Source: CAZZKG01 sp964654825
GTDB lineage: Bacteria > Gemmatimonadota > CAZMKB01
DNA length: 64,000 nt
Direction of reading: 5' to 3'
Assembly: GCA_964654825.1 (NCBI GenBank)
Contig: CAZZKG010000009.1
Location: 23,975-87,974, forward strand
The notes under the pieces are model-generated. The model ran no database searches and had not been told where the DNA came from. It was given only the letters and a program-made list of their open reading frames with translations. A program made the position numbers and the translations under genes. This document shows, piece after piece, positions 51,313-60,277 of this stretch; position 1 is the first letter of the stretch; every line of letters starts with the position of its first letter.

Positions 51313-52256
51313 CTGATAAGCCTCAGGCAATCCAGGTCGAGAGTCTCACCCGTACCTTCCGTGATATCACAGCAGTGAATGGTCTGTGCTTCTCGGTCAA
51401 GCGAGGTGAACTTTTTGGCCTGCTCGGCCCGGATGGTTCGGGGAAGACCACTACGCTTCGCATGATGGCAGGGGTACTTCGGCCCTCGTCGGGAGATTGC
51501 CTGATCAACGGCACGAGTGCGGTGAAGGATCCGGATGCTGTAAAACACGACATTGCGTACATGTCCCAGCGGTTTGGCCTCTATACCGACCTGTCCGTAA
51601 TCGAGAATATAGATTTCTATGCCGATCTCTATCTGGTGCCACATGACAAACGCCCCGAACGTTACGAGCGGCTCTTCGCCTTCTCCAATCTGGGGCCTTT
51701 CAAGAACCGGCTCGCAGGGGCGTTGTCGGGTGGTATGAAACAGAAACTGGGATTGTGCTGCGCCCTCGTTCATCAGCCGAGTGTGCTGCTCCTAGACGAG
51801 CCGACTTTCGGTGTTGATCCGGTCTCCCGGAGGGACCTATGGCTGATAATTCATGAAATGGTGGGGCAGGGAACGACGGTGGTGGTCAGCACCGCATACA
51901 TGGACGAGGCCGAACGCTTCGACCGGGTAGCCCTTCTCCATGATGGCCGCCTCCGAACTGTGGATGCTCCCCGAAATCTTCAGAAGAATTTCCGGGGTGA
52001 AGTCATCATCCTGCGAACAGGTGACGTTCGGAAGTCCCTTGAGGTGGTACGTGGGATAATGGGAGTCAGGAGTGCGGTTGTCTTCGGCGAAAGCCTTCAT
52101 GTCACTGTCGACAGAGGAGAGCAGGTCATGCCGTCGATTAAAACCGAACTCGCACGATCGGGGTTCGAGATCTTCGGTATGCAAACGGCCGAACCCGGTA
52201 TGGAGGATGTCTTCATCGAGCACATGCTCGAGGCGGAGAGAGGACGTAATGAATGA
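51309..52256 (+). CDS. ABC transporter ATPase (first half of a YbhF-like pair)
   Basis: 315 aa. Walker A GPDGSGKTTTL (about 39-49), signature ALSGGMKQKLGL, Walker B VLLLDEPTFGVDP and switch region VVVSTAYMDEAERFD, where the usual His of the H-loop is Ala-Tyr. The order and the signature variants of the two ATPases match the two halves of E. coli YbhF, which is a single fused protein. Overlaps the next gene by 8 bases. Confidence 0.92.
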   Translation: MTDKPQAIQVESLTRTFRDITAVNGLCFSVKRGELFGLLGPDGSGKTTTLRMMAGVLRPSSGDCLINGTSAVKDPDAVKHDIAYMSQRFGLYTDLSVIENIDFYADLYLVPHDKRPERYERLFAFSNLGPFKNRLAGALSGGMKQKLGLCCALVHQPSVLLLDEPTFGVDPVSRRDLWLIIHEMVGQGTTVVVSTAYMDEAERFDRVALLHDGRLRTVDAPRNLQKNFRGEVIILRTGDVRKSLEVVRGIMGVRSAVVFGESLHVTVDRGEQVMPSIKTELARSGFEIFGMQTAEPGMEDVFIEHMLEAERGRNE

Positions 52257-53193
52257 TGAACCGGTGGTGAGTGCCGGAGAGTTGACGAAAACCTTCGACA
52301 GCTTTGTGGCTGTAGACCGTGTCACTTTCGATGTGTATCGTGGAGAAGTGTTTGGTTTTCTGGGGCCGAACGGTGCTGGGAAGACAACAACCATAAAGAT
52401 GCTGGCGGGCCTTCTGATCCCGAGTTCGGGGAAAGGTTCTGTGGCAGGATTCGATGTATACACTGAAACCGAACAGATAAAACAGAACATCGGTTACATG
52501 TCACAGCTCTTCTCGCTGTATAATGATCTCACCATAGAAGAGAACATCAATTTTTTCGCCGGTCTGTACAGCGTGCCACAGACTAAGCTCGATACCCGGC
52601 GCGAATGGGTACTCCGGATCTCCGGACTCACTGACCAGCGTTCGCGCCTGACCGGAGACCTGCCGCTGGGATTCAAACAGCGACTGGCGCTGGGGTGTGC
52701 GGTACTGCACGAGCCGCCCATCCTGTTTCTGGACGAGCCGACCTCAGGTGTCGATCCAATGTCCAGGCGAAGCTTCTGGGACCTGATCTATTCACTCACC
52801 GAGGGGGGAACGACGGTTTTTGTTACGACTCACTACATGGAAGAGGCTGAATACTGTCACCGGCTGGCCCTGATGAACAGGGGAAAGCTCATCGCGCTCG
52901 ACACACCGGCAAAGCTGCGCGAGAAGATGATTGGGCCCCTGCTCGAACTGGTTACTTCGGACGGCCCCTTGACGGTTAGGTTGCTGAAGGGACATCCTGT
53001 GATCAACGAGGTTGGGATGTTCGGCCGTGCGGTCCACGTGAGTGTGCAGGATGAAGGAAAGGCAAAGCGTGAGATCCACCGGATCCTGGCATCCAACGAT
53101 ATCAGAATTGTGAAAATAGATAACGTGCGGGCTTCTCTTGAAGACGTGTTCGTCTCTCTGGTGCAATCCGAAGGGGGAGCAGTAGCCGGATAG
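52249..53193 (+). CDS. ABC transporter ATPase (second half of a YbhF-like pair)
   Basis: 314 aa from ATG 52249; 59 further in-frame codons upstream lie inside the previous gene in another frame and are ignored. Walker A GPNGAGKTTTI, signature LPLGFKQRLALG (non-canonical, as in the YbhF C-terminal half), Walker B ILFLDEPTSGVDP, and a proper H-loop VFVTTHYMEEAEY. With the first ATPase, which has a degenerate H-loop, it probably makes an asymmetric nucleotide-binding pair. Confidence 0.93.
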   Translation: MNDEPVVSAGELTKTFDSFVAVDRVTFDVYRGEVFGFLGPNGAGKTTTIKMLAGLLIPSSGKGSVAGFDVYTETEQIKQNIGYMSQLFSLYNDLTIEENINFFAGLYSVPQTKLDTRREWVLRISGLTDQRSRLTGDLPLGFKQRLALGCAVLHEPPILFLDEPTSGVDPMSRRSFWDLIYSLTEGGTTVFVTTHYMEEAEYCHRLALMNRGKLIALDTPAKLREKMIGPLLELVTSDGPLTVRLLKGHPVINEVGMFGRAVHVSVQDEGKAKREIHRILASNDIRIVKIDNVRASLEDVFVSLVQSEGGAVAG

Positions 53194-53205
53194 ATCCGGC
53201 GGATC

Positions 53206-54324
53206 ATGATTAATCGTACGAGACTTCTTGCAGTAACTCGAAAAGAGGTTCTAGAGCTCAGCCGTGACAGGAAGAGCATGATTCTCGCCTTTCTGCTCCC
53301 TGTAGTACTCCTGGTTCTGTTCGGGTATGCCATCACCTGGGATGTCGAAGATATTCGTACACTTATCGTGGATAACGATAATTCTCGACAGAGCAGAGAG
53401 CTCATCGATGCCTTCCGGTCAGCGGGTTACTTCTCGATCGAAGCATATCACGCCGATCCGTCCGGGATCGAATCGCAGCTGGAACGGAGGCAGGTCCAGA
53501 TCGCCCTCGTGATACCTCCCGATTTCTCTCGGCACCTCGCCACCGGCCGACCCGCAAAACTGCAGGCCATCATAGATGGCAGCGACGCCAACACCGCGAC
53601 GATCATACTCGGTTACACGAGGTCAATAATTGCCACCTATTCCGCCGGTATAATAAGGAAGGGTGCGCCTGTCTCCTCTGTGCTCGAGGTGGAGAGCAGA
53701 GTCTGGTATAACGAAGAGCTCGTCAGCAGAAACATGATTGTTCCCGGACTGATACCTGTGATCATGATGATCATCGCGGCAATGCTGACATCGCTCACTA
53801 TCGCCAGGGAATGGGAGCGGGGGACAATGGAGCAGCTCGTTTCCACCCCCATCAGCCGTGAAGAAGTAGTGCTCGGCAAGCTCCTGCCGTATCTCGGTAT
53901 CGGTTTGATCGACCTCGTAGTGTCATGCCTGCTTGGTGTCCTGTTGTTCGGGGTTCCATTCAGGGGTGATCCGGTACTACTGTTTGTTCTGTCGTTTTTT
54001 TTCCTGGTGGGCGCTCTCGGGCTGGGTATGTTCATCTCCGCTGTCGCCAAATCTCAGCTGGTGGCCAACCAGATCGCACTGGTTGTTACCTTCCTTCCTG
54101 CATTTCTCCTGTCAGGATTCATGTTCGCGATCGATGTCATGCCGAAGACGCTTCAGATCATCACTTATCTGATCCCCGCACGGTACTATCTGGTTGTGAC
54201 GCGGGGGATTTTCCTGAAAGGTGTCAGGATGGGAGTCCTTTATGAGCAGGGACTCCTGATGATTGCCTTTGCTCTCCTGGGGTTGGGTATGGCAATCCAT
54301 GTGTTCAAGAAGGAGCTGGCCTGA
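53206..54324 (+). CDS. ABC-2 type permease (YbhS-like)
   Basis: 372 aa inner-membrane permease. One N-terminal helix (about 25-43), a periplasmic domain of about 130 residues (DNDNSRQSRELIDAF onward), then five helices from about residue 180 to the end (MIVPGLIPVIMMIIAAMLTSLTI, the REWERGTMEQLVSTPISREEVVLGKLLPY coupling segment, and so on). Forms a heterodimer with the next gene product. Exported substrate unknown; relatives handle drugs, organic cations or lipids. Confidence 0.92.
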   Translation: MINRTRLLAVTRKEVLELSRDRKSMILAFLLPVVLLVLFGYAITWDVEDIRTLIVDNDNSRQSRELIDAFRSAGYFSIEAYHADPSGIESQLERRQVQIALVIPPDFSRHLATGRPAKLQAIIDGSDANTATIILGYTRSIIATYSAGIIRKGAPVSSVLEVESRVWYNEELVSRNMIVPGLIPVIMMIIAAMLTSLTIAREWERGTMEQLVSTPISREEVVLGKLLPYLGIGLIDLVVSCLLGVLLFGVPFRGDPVLLFVLSFFFLVGALGLGMFISAVAKSQLVANQIALVVTFLPAFLLSGFMFAIDVMPKTLQIITYLIPARYYLVVTRGIFLKGVRMGVLYEQGLLMIAFALLGLGMAIHVFKKELA

Positions 54325-54326
54325 TC

Positions 54327-55439
54327 GTGAGAGAGAGTGCCGGCAGAATCAGGGAGATGGTCCGGAAGGAGTTCCGGCAGTTGTTTCGCGACCCACGGAT
54401 GGTGCGCATTCTCATATTTCCTCCATTGATCCAGCTTGTTGTCTTCGGATACGCTGTTTCCACGGACATCAGGGACACACCGACGTTTCTCATCGACCAT
54501 GACCAGTCCCGGGAATCAAGACTTCTCGTCGATGCTTTTACCGCCTCCGGCTACTTCCGGGTAGTGGGGAGGTCGCAAAGGTCCTCGGACCTGGTGGATG
54601 CGCTCGATTCCGGTGAGGTTATCATCGGTGTCGAGATTCCGTCCGATTTCTCCCGATCACTCCGGGATGGAAGTGGTGCCTCGGTCCAACTCCTTCTCGA
54701 CGGTACCAACTCCAACACGGCAATGACGGCCAGAGGATATGCAGAACTCATCATTCGAAATTATGCAATGCGGGTCGACCCTGTCGGAGTCCCGATTCTA
54801 ATAGATCTGAACGAGCGGGCGTGGTACAACCCCGACCTCGTGAGCAGGGATTACAATGTCCCGGGGATCGTGGCGGTACTCCTGATGATCGTTTGCCTGC
54901 TCCTGACCTCACTTGCAGTTGTGCGTGAGCGTGAGATCGGGACGCTCGAGCAGTTGATGGTGAGCCCGCTCAGACCTTATGAATTGATTGCCGGGAAGAC
55001 AATCCCGTTTGCCATCGTCGGTCTCTTCGACCTCACGATGGTGACGACACTTGCCATCGTCTGGTTCGATGTGCCGTTTAAAGGCAATTTTTTTCTCCTT
55101 TTTGGTTCGGGGATTCTGTATCTCCTGTCAGCGCTGGGAGCCGGGCTCCTGATCTCGACAATCTCGAAAACCCAGCAGGAGGCGGCCATGGCGAGCTTCC
55201 TGTTTCTTCAACCCACAATCCTCCTGTCCGGTTTTATGTTCCCGATCGAGAGCATGCCGGTAGTATTCCAGTATCTGACGCTTTTAAACCCGCTCCGGCA
55301 TTTTCAGGTGATAACGCGTGCTGTTTTTCTGAAGGGAAGCGGTATCACCATTCTGTGGCCGCAGTGTGCGGCGCTCCTCGTAATCGGCGTTACCGTCCTG
55401 GTGTTCGCTGCGAGCCGTTTTCACAAAACGACGCAATGA
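54327..55439 (+). CDS. ABC-2 type permease (YbhR-like)
   Basis: 370 aa, GTG start two bases after the previous stop. Same layout as its neighbour: N-terminal helix, periplasmic domain starting DHDQSRESRLLVDAF, then helices around the REREIGTLEQLMVSPLRPYELIAGKTIPF coupling motif. Last gene of the tetR operon. Confidence 0.92.
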   Translation: MRESAGRIREMVRKEFRQLFRDPRMVRILIFPPLIQLVVFGYAVSTDIRDTPTFLIDHDQSRESRLLVDAFTASGYFRVVGRSQRSSDLVDALDSGEVIIGVEIPSDFSRSLRDGSGASVQLLLDGTNSNTAMTARGYAELIIRNYAMRVDPVGVPILIDLNERAWYNPDLVSRDYNVPGIVAVLLMIVCLLLTSLAVVREREIGTLEQLMVSPLRPYELIAGKTIPFAIVGLFDLTMVTTLAIVWFDVPFKGNFFLLFGSGILYLLSALGAGLLISTISKTQQEAAMASFLFLQPTILLSGFMFPIESMPVVFQYLTLLNPLRHFQVITRAVFLKGSGITILWPQCAALLVIGVTVLVFAASRFHKTTQ

Positions 55440-55515
55440 TAGAGGGTGGAAATTATATCAAATCGATCCGCCGTCCCCGTCTTCTTACTATACTTTCAAA
55501 GGATCAACAGTCATG

Positions 55516-55544
55516 TTGAAACAATTCCGGCGAGGGAGTATGAT
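55516..55544 (+). promoter_or_regulatory. Predicted promoter of the yjbQ-rlmN-sppA gene run
   Basis: TTGAAA (55516..55521), 17-bp spacer, TATGAT (55539..55544). Start near 55551, leader about 53 nt. Confidence 0.55.
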
Positions 55545-55603
55545 TACAACTGTCAATAAGATTGACTCATGAACAATCACTCTGTCACAGGAGGTGAGGC
55601 GCG

Positions 55604-56026
55604 TTGAAATCACAAACAGAGTATCTCACATTCAAAATACAGAAGCGGATGGATTTTGTAAACATTACTCACGAGGTCGAGGACATCATAGGAAAGAGCG
55701 GCATCCGGGAGGGGCTCTGCCTGGTCAACGCGATGCACATCACGGCGTCGGTTTTCATCAACGATGATGAGACCGGTCTCCATGCAGATTACAAAGAGTG
55801 GCTCGAAGGCCTCGCACCGTTTGATCCTTCGCCTGAAAAATACCGTCACAACCGGACAGGCGAAGACAACGGGGACGCACATCACAAGCGTCAGATCATG
55901 GGAAGGGAAGTCGTCGTCGCTGTGACGGACGGACGGCTCGACTTCGGGCCCTGGGAACAGATTTTCTACGGCGAGTTCGATGGCAGACGGAACAAGAGGG
56001 TTCTCGTCAAGGTGATCGGGGAATAG
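55604..56026 (+). CDS. YjbQ-family protein (first of two)
   Basis: 140 aa with a TTG start, supported by AGGAGGTGA 5 bases upstream. YjbQ/UPF0047 fold; members show weak thiamine-phosphate synthase activity. The family HTTAGITINE motif is altered to MHITASVFINDDE, and a longer insertion (HADYKEWLEGLAPFDPSPEKYRHNRTGED) precedes the conserved AHHKRQIMGREV and GPWEQIFYGEFDGRR blocks. Divergence from the second copy suggests a separate function. Confidence 0.88.
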   Translation: MKSQTEYLTFKIQKRMDFVNITHEVEDIIGKSGIREGLCLVNAMHITASVFINDDETGLHADYKEWLEGLAPFDPSPEKYRHNRTGEDNGDAHHKRQIMGREVVVAVTDGRLDFGPWEQIFYGEFDGRRNKRVLVKVIGE

Positions 56027-56121
56027 TTGACTTAAGTCCTTCATTATATTAATCTACCATTCAGAGAACCGCTCGGAATATGGCTTTTACGTGGAATCCA
56101 ATCGTTCAGCCGGGGGCTCGT

Positions 56122-56511
56122 ATGATCGTCCTCGAGGTTCAGTCGCACAGGCGCGAGGAACTTGTCGATATCACGAAACTCATCGAACGTGAGTTTTCTA
56201 AACTCGGTAAACTGGACGGTGCAGCAACGGTTTTCGTTCCTCACACGACCGCAGCGGTGACCATAAACGAGAACACTGATCCGTATGTCGTTGATGACAT
56301 TCTTCATCAATTGAGAAAACTGGTCCCGCTCGACGGCGGATATGCGCATTCGGAGGGTAACTCTGATGCGCACACGAAAGCAAGTATCATCGGCCCGTCG
56401 TTAACGTTGTTGATAGAAGACGGGCGATTGAGACTCGGGAGATGGCAGGGAATATTCTTCTGCGAGTTTGATGGGCCGAGAAGAAGAAAAGTATGGGTAA
56501 AATTCATGTGA
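56122..56511 (+). CDS. YjbQ-family protein (second of two)
   Basis: 129 aa from ATG 56122, where the family N-terminus (MIVLEVQSHRREELVDIT) begins and GGGGG lies upstream; an in-frame ATG at 56080 would add 14 residues. The family motifs are standard: VPHTTAAVTINENTDP, HSEGNSDAHTKASIIG and GRWQGIFFCEFDGPRRR. It overlaps rlmN by 19 bases. Confidence 0.9.
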   Translation: MIVLEVQSHRREELVDITKLIEREFSKLGKLDGAATVFVPHTTAAVTINENTDPYVVDDILHQLRKLVPLDGGYAHSEGNSDAHTKASIIGPSLTLLIEDGRLRLGRWQGIFFCEFDGPRRRKVWVKFM

Positions 56512-57572
56512 ACACGAACCGCCGGGTCTGCCTCGCCGGACTCTATCCGGAAGAACTCACCAGCAAGCTCGCCGCTTTCATGAGTGATAGAAAACAGAAA
56601 CCGTACAGGGTGAACCAGATCATCGGGTGGATGTATCGACAGGGAGAAATCGATTTTGCCGGGATGGACAATCTGCCCCGGGAGCTGAGGGAGGACCTGA
56701 GCAGAGAGTACACGGTTCTCTCCCTCCGGTGCGCTCAGCAGATCCGTGCTGATGACAGGACTGAGAAGTTTCTGTGGATTACCGAGGATGGTTACGCGAT
56801 CGAGTCGGTCTTCATGCCCTCGAGGCAGAAAGCCACGCTTTGCCTGTCGACACAGGTCGGGTGCCCGCTCGGCTGTAGTTTCTGTGCGACAGGAGAACTG
56901 GGTTTGGTGAGGAATCTCCGGGATCATGAGATCGTATCCCAGGTGCTCGGGATGAAGGCGAACACTTCCTGGGATCATAATCTGTCCAATGTGGTGTTTA
57001 TGGGCATGGGTGAACCACTGCTCAATTATGAGCAAATCGCCCGGGTAATCCGGATCATCAACGATCCGAATCTTCTCCAGATAGGAGCACGGAGGATTAC
57101 GGTGTCGACAGCGGGTATTCCGGCAGGGATCAGGAGACTGGCGACGGATTTTCCACAGGTCAAGCTCGCGGTATCACTCAATGCCCCGATAGATTCTCTC
57201 AGGGACAAACTGATGCCAATAAACCGAAGGTTTCCCCTGAGGAAAGTGATTGAAGCGGTGAAGTTTTTTACCGGGGAGACAGGCAAACGTATCACATTCG
57301 AGTACATCATCATACCGGGAGTAAACGATTCACGTCCGATAGCCCATTCGCTCAGAAAACTGATCGCCGGTATCCCGTGCAAGGTCAACCTCATTGCTCT
57401 CAACCGGCCGGGGCCAGGCAATTTCAGAGCTCCTAACGCACAGGAAGTGAAACGATTTCGCGAGCTGCTGATGGACATACTGCCTCAATCCGTTACTCTG
57501 AGGAAGAGTATGGGTGGGCAGATTCGTGCAGCCTGCGGCCAACTCGCCGCAACAGGCCGGGAAGTCATGTGA
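56493..57572 (+). CDS. rlmN: 23S rRNA (adenine2503-C2)-methyltransferase RlmN
   Basis: 359-aa radical-SAM enzyme that methylates A2503 of 23S rRNA and A37 of some tRNAs. It has the CxxxCxxC cluster motif C-P-L-G-C-S-F-C (about residue 127), GMGEPLLNYE, STAGIPAGI and LAVSLNAP. The mechanistic methyl-carrying Cys lies near the C-terminus in RAACGQL. The alternative GTG start at 56508 would remove five residues and the overlap with yjbQ. Confidence 0.97.
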   Translation: MGKIHVNTNRRVCLAGLYPEELTSKLAAFMSDRKQKPYRVNQIIGWMYRQGEIDFAGMDNLPRELREDLSREYTVLSLRCAQQIRADDRTEKFLWITEDGYAIESVFMPSRQKATLCLSTQVGCPLGCSFCATGELGLVRNLRDHEIVSQVLGMKANTSWDHNLSNVVFMGMGEPLLNYEQIARVIRIINDPNLLQIGARRITVSTAGIPAGIRRLATDFPQVKLAVSLNAPIDSLRDKLMPINRRFPLRKVIEAVKFFTGETGKRITFEYIIIPGVNDSRPIAHSLRKLIAGIPCKVNLIALNRPGPGNFRAPNAQEVKRFRELLMDILPQSVTLRKSMGGQIRAACGQLAATGREVM

Positions 57573-57615
57573 ATGTTCATTGAGTGAAGAAATGCCCCCG
57601 TAAGGAGCGTGATAC

Positions 57616-59349
57616 GTGAAGATCCGTACCGTGTTCAAGGCTATTTTTATTGTTGTTACGCTGTTTGTCATACTTTCCGTGGTCGGATTCTACTATGCCG
57701 TCACCCGGCCTCCCACCGTTAAACCTCACAGCTATCTCATTATGGACATGGTGGGTTCCATTACCGAAGTGTCTTCGGTCGGATTTCCCATGGAGATGTT
57801 CTTCGGAAAGCAGCTCTCCTTCCGGGACCGGATGGAGAATCTGCGCAAGGCAGGTGTCGATGATCGGATCGACGGTGTCATCCTCAAAATAGGCCCCACC
57901 GGAATCGGCCTGGCCAGGGCGCAGGAGATGAGGGATGCCCTTGCCCGGTTCAGTGACCACGGCAAGGATGTCGTGTCCTTCATCGAGTTCTGCGGTGACA
58001 TCGAATATTACCTGGCCTCGGCAGCGGACAGGGTGTACATGCAGCCGCTCAGCCCCCTTCTCGTGGACGGGTTTGTAGCGAGGACCACATTTCTCCGGGG
58101 TACACTCGACAAACTCGGTATCGAGCCCGATTTCATTCAGATAGGGGTTTACAAGAATGCTCCGGACAATCTGATCCGCAAGGAGATGTCCGATGCGCAC
58201 AGGGAGGCAACAACCAGCCTGCTCGAGAGTGTATTCGGTTTGTATGTGGATGATATCGCTTCCGCCAGAGGGGTCTCTTCAGACCACATGAGAGCCGTTA
58301 TCGACCGCGGCTATTTCACTTCCAGGGAGGCGGTTCGGGAGGGGCTCGTTGACAGCCTGATGTACTGGGATCAGGTCAGGGAAATCACTCAATACAATAG
58401 TGAATACAGAACCATCTCAGGTGTAGAATATTCAGAGATCAAGCCGTCATCCCTCGGCCTGGAAAAGGGGCCTGCGATTGCTCTTGTGTATATCACGGGG
58501 AATATTGTTTCCGGGAGTGAGGGTGACACCGATGAGGAATTCACCACTTCAGGCGCTATGCTGAAAGCGTTTCAGAAGGTGAGGGAGGATGATGATATCA
58601 GGGCTGTTGTGCTCAGGGTGAACAGTCCGGGCGGGGAATCCGTAGCATCAGATGTAATGTGGCGTGAAGCCGAGCTGACCCGTGAGGAGAAACCGGTCGT
58701 TGTTTCGATGTCCAATGTCGCAGCTTCGGGCGGATACTACATTGCCTGCGCTTCGGATGCCATCGTGGCGAATCCGGGTACGATCACTGGCTCTATCGGG
58801 GTTTTCGCCGGCAAGCTGAACATGGGCAGGCTCTATGAAAAGCTGGGGATGAATCCGGAGATAATCAAGACCGGTGAAAATGCAGCGATATTTTACGAAA
58901 CGGCACGCTTTACGGAAGAAGAGAGGCAAAAAGTCAGTGAGGACATGTGGGACTATTACCGGAACGATTTCGTGAGAAGGGTTTCGGATAACCGCGGACT
59001 GTCACCGGACTCGGTTGATGCTCTAGGCAGGGGCAGGGTCTGGTCCGGCACGCAGGCGTTCGATGCGGGACTGGTCGATCGTCTCGGAACTCTTTCTGAT
59101 GCAGTGGAAATCGCGAAGGAGAAAGCGGGCATCGAACCGGACCAGGGTGTCAGGATCGTGATTTTTCCGAAGCCGAAAACGTTCATAGAGAGATTTCTCA
59201 ACATGGAACTGGAGAGTTCATCAAGAACCTGGATAGGGAAGCTTCCCGAATCATTCGAGAGGGCTCACAAGACTCTCCTCATGTGGGAAAGGCTTTCACG
59301 CAGCGGCGGGTTTTTTCTACTGCTGCCGTATGATCTGAATATAGAATAA
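57616..59349 (+). CDS. sppA: Signal peptide peptidase SppA (S49, long form)
   Basis: 577-aa inner-membrane serine protease that degrades released signal peptides. GTG start with AAGGAG 8 bases upstream. One N-terminal helix (about 8-30), then two tandem S49 domains as in E. coli SppA. The catalytic Lys lies in the first domain (IGVYKNAPDNLIR, about residue 180); the Ser lies in the second (SNVAASGGYYIACASD, about residue 373). VNSPGGESVASD and GTITGSIGV are further family blocks. Confidence 0.94.
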   Translation: MKIRTVFKAIFIVVTLFVILSVVGFYYAVTRPPTVKPHSYLIMDMVGSITEVSSVGFPMEMFFGKQLSFRDRMENLRKAGVDDRIDGVILKIGPTGIGLARAQEMRDALARFSDHGKDVVSFIEFCGDIEYYLASAADRVYMQPLSPLLVDGFVARTTFLRGTLDKLGIEPDFIQIGVYKNAPDNLIRKEMSDAHREATTSLLESVFGLYVDDIASARGVSSDHMRAVIDRGYFTSREAVREGLVDSLMYWDQVREITQYNSEYRTISGVEYSEIKPSSLGLEKGPAIALVYITGNIVSGSEGDTDEEFTTSGAMLKAFQKVREDDDIRAVVLRVNSPGGESVASDVMWREAELTREEKPVVVSMSNVAASGGYYIACASDAIVANPGTITGSIGVFAGKLNMGRLYEKLGMNPEIIKTGENAAIFYETARFTEEERQKVSEDMWDYYRNDFVRRVSDNRGLSPDSVDALGRGRVWSGTQAFDAGLVDRLGTLSDAVEIAKEKAGIEPDQGVRIVIFPKPKTFIERFLNMELESSSRTWIGKLPESFERAHKTLLMWERLSRSGGFFLLLPYDLNIE

Positions 59350-59446
59350 ACTCCGGACCGCTGAACCGGTGTGTTTCAAATGTGATGCAGTAACCCTGCA
59401 CACTCATGGGGCATACGAAAGAACCTCTTGACTGTTGGAGGCTCAG

Positions 59447-60277
59447 ATGAAACAAGTGTACCAGAAAATGAAAGACCATGTGACGCTGGTGGCCCTGGCA
59501 ATTTTTATTTCTCTCCTTCCCTTAACCCCCGGTTGCTTCTGTGTCGAAAACGATCCGGTAGGGCCTCTCAATTCCATCTCCAGGGAGTATGAGGGATACC
59601 TCGTCATCGACAGGACTGGGGAGTCGACTCTCTTCGCTATCTCCGGCCTCTGGATACGTCCCGATGGTATTGTGGAAGCAGACATTGTGATCCCGGGTGA
59701 AACACCGGGGATGTATCCCCTGGATGAAATCCAGCTCGGGGGAGGGGAACTAACATTTTCGGTGACAATCCCGCTTTTTTCAGACCAGCCGCTTGATTTT
59801 AGAACCTCGTTCAACGACCGCTTCCTCGTGGGGACCTTTACGGAACAGACGGAAACCGATTCCGGCAGGCTGATCGCTGTTGCCAATGCAGGGCTGACAC
59901 AGTCTGAAACCGACATGATCGGTGCATACGAACTCATTACAGTATCTACCGACGGCGACACGATTCTGGCCGATGACGAGAATGGCCTCTCGGTACGGCT
60001 CGAATTCCACACCGACGGCAGCTTCGACGCGGTTTCGAGACTCCAACCCGAAGGTCTGGATACAGTCGATGCGGGTCACTACAGCCTCACCGATGGTTTT
60101 CTCACCATAGCGCTGGAAGACAGCCAGGTAGGGATACGCCTTCCCGTGTCGATCAGAGGATTTATCGTGAACCGGGATCTCATGATTATCTCCTCGCCGA
60201 GGCCGTTTCCATCATTTGATTCCCTGGTACCTGTCGAGAATGGAATCCAGATCGAGCATTTCAGGCAGGTCATTTGA
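59447..60277 (+). CDS. Hypothetical exported protein, possible lipoprotein
   Basis: 276 aa from ATG 59447 (GGAGG at 59437..59441). A hydrophobic N-terminal segment (VALAIFISLLPLTPGCFC) ends in Cys pairs that could be lipidated. The rest is beta-rich without family resemblance; two halves (about 40-140 and 150-275) may be related lipocalin-like folds (YEGYLVIDRTG and GAYELITVSTDGD starts), which is speculative. Its stop overlaps the next start. Confidence 0.75.
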   Translation: MKQVYQKMKDHVTLVALAIFISLLPLTPGCFCVENDPVGPLNSISREYEGYLVIDRTGESTLFAISGLWIRPDGIVEADIVIPGETPGMYPLDEIQLGGGELTFSVTIPLFSDQPLDFRTSFNDRFLVGTFTEQTETDSGRLIAVANAGLTQSETDMIGAYELITVSTDGDTILADDENGLSVRLEFHTDGSFDAVSRLQPEGLDTVDAGHYSLTDGFLTIALEDSQVGIRLPVSIRGFIVNRDLMIISSPRPFPSFDSLVPVENGIQIEHFRQVI

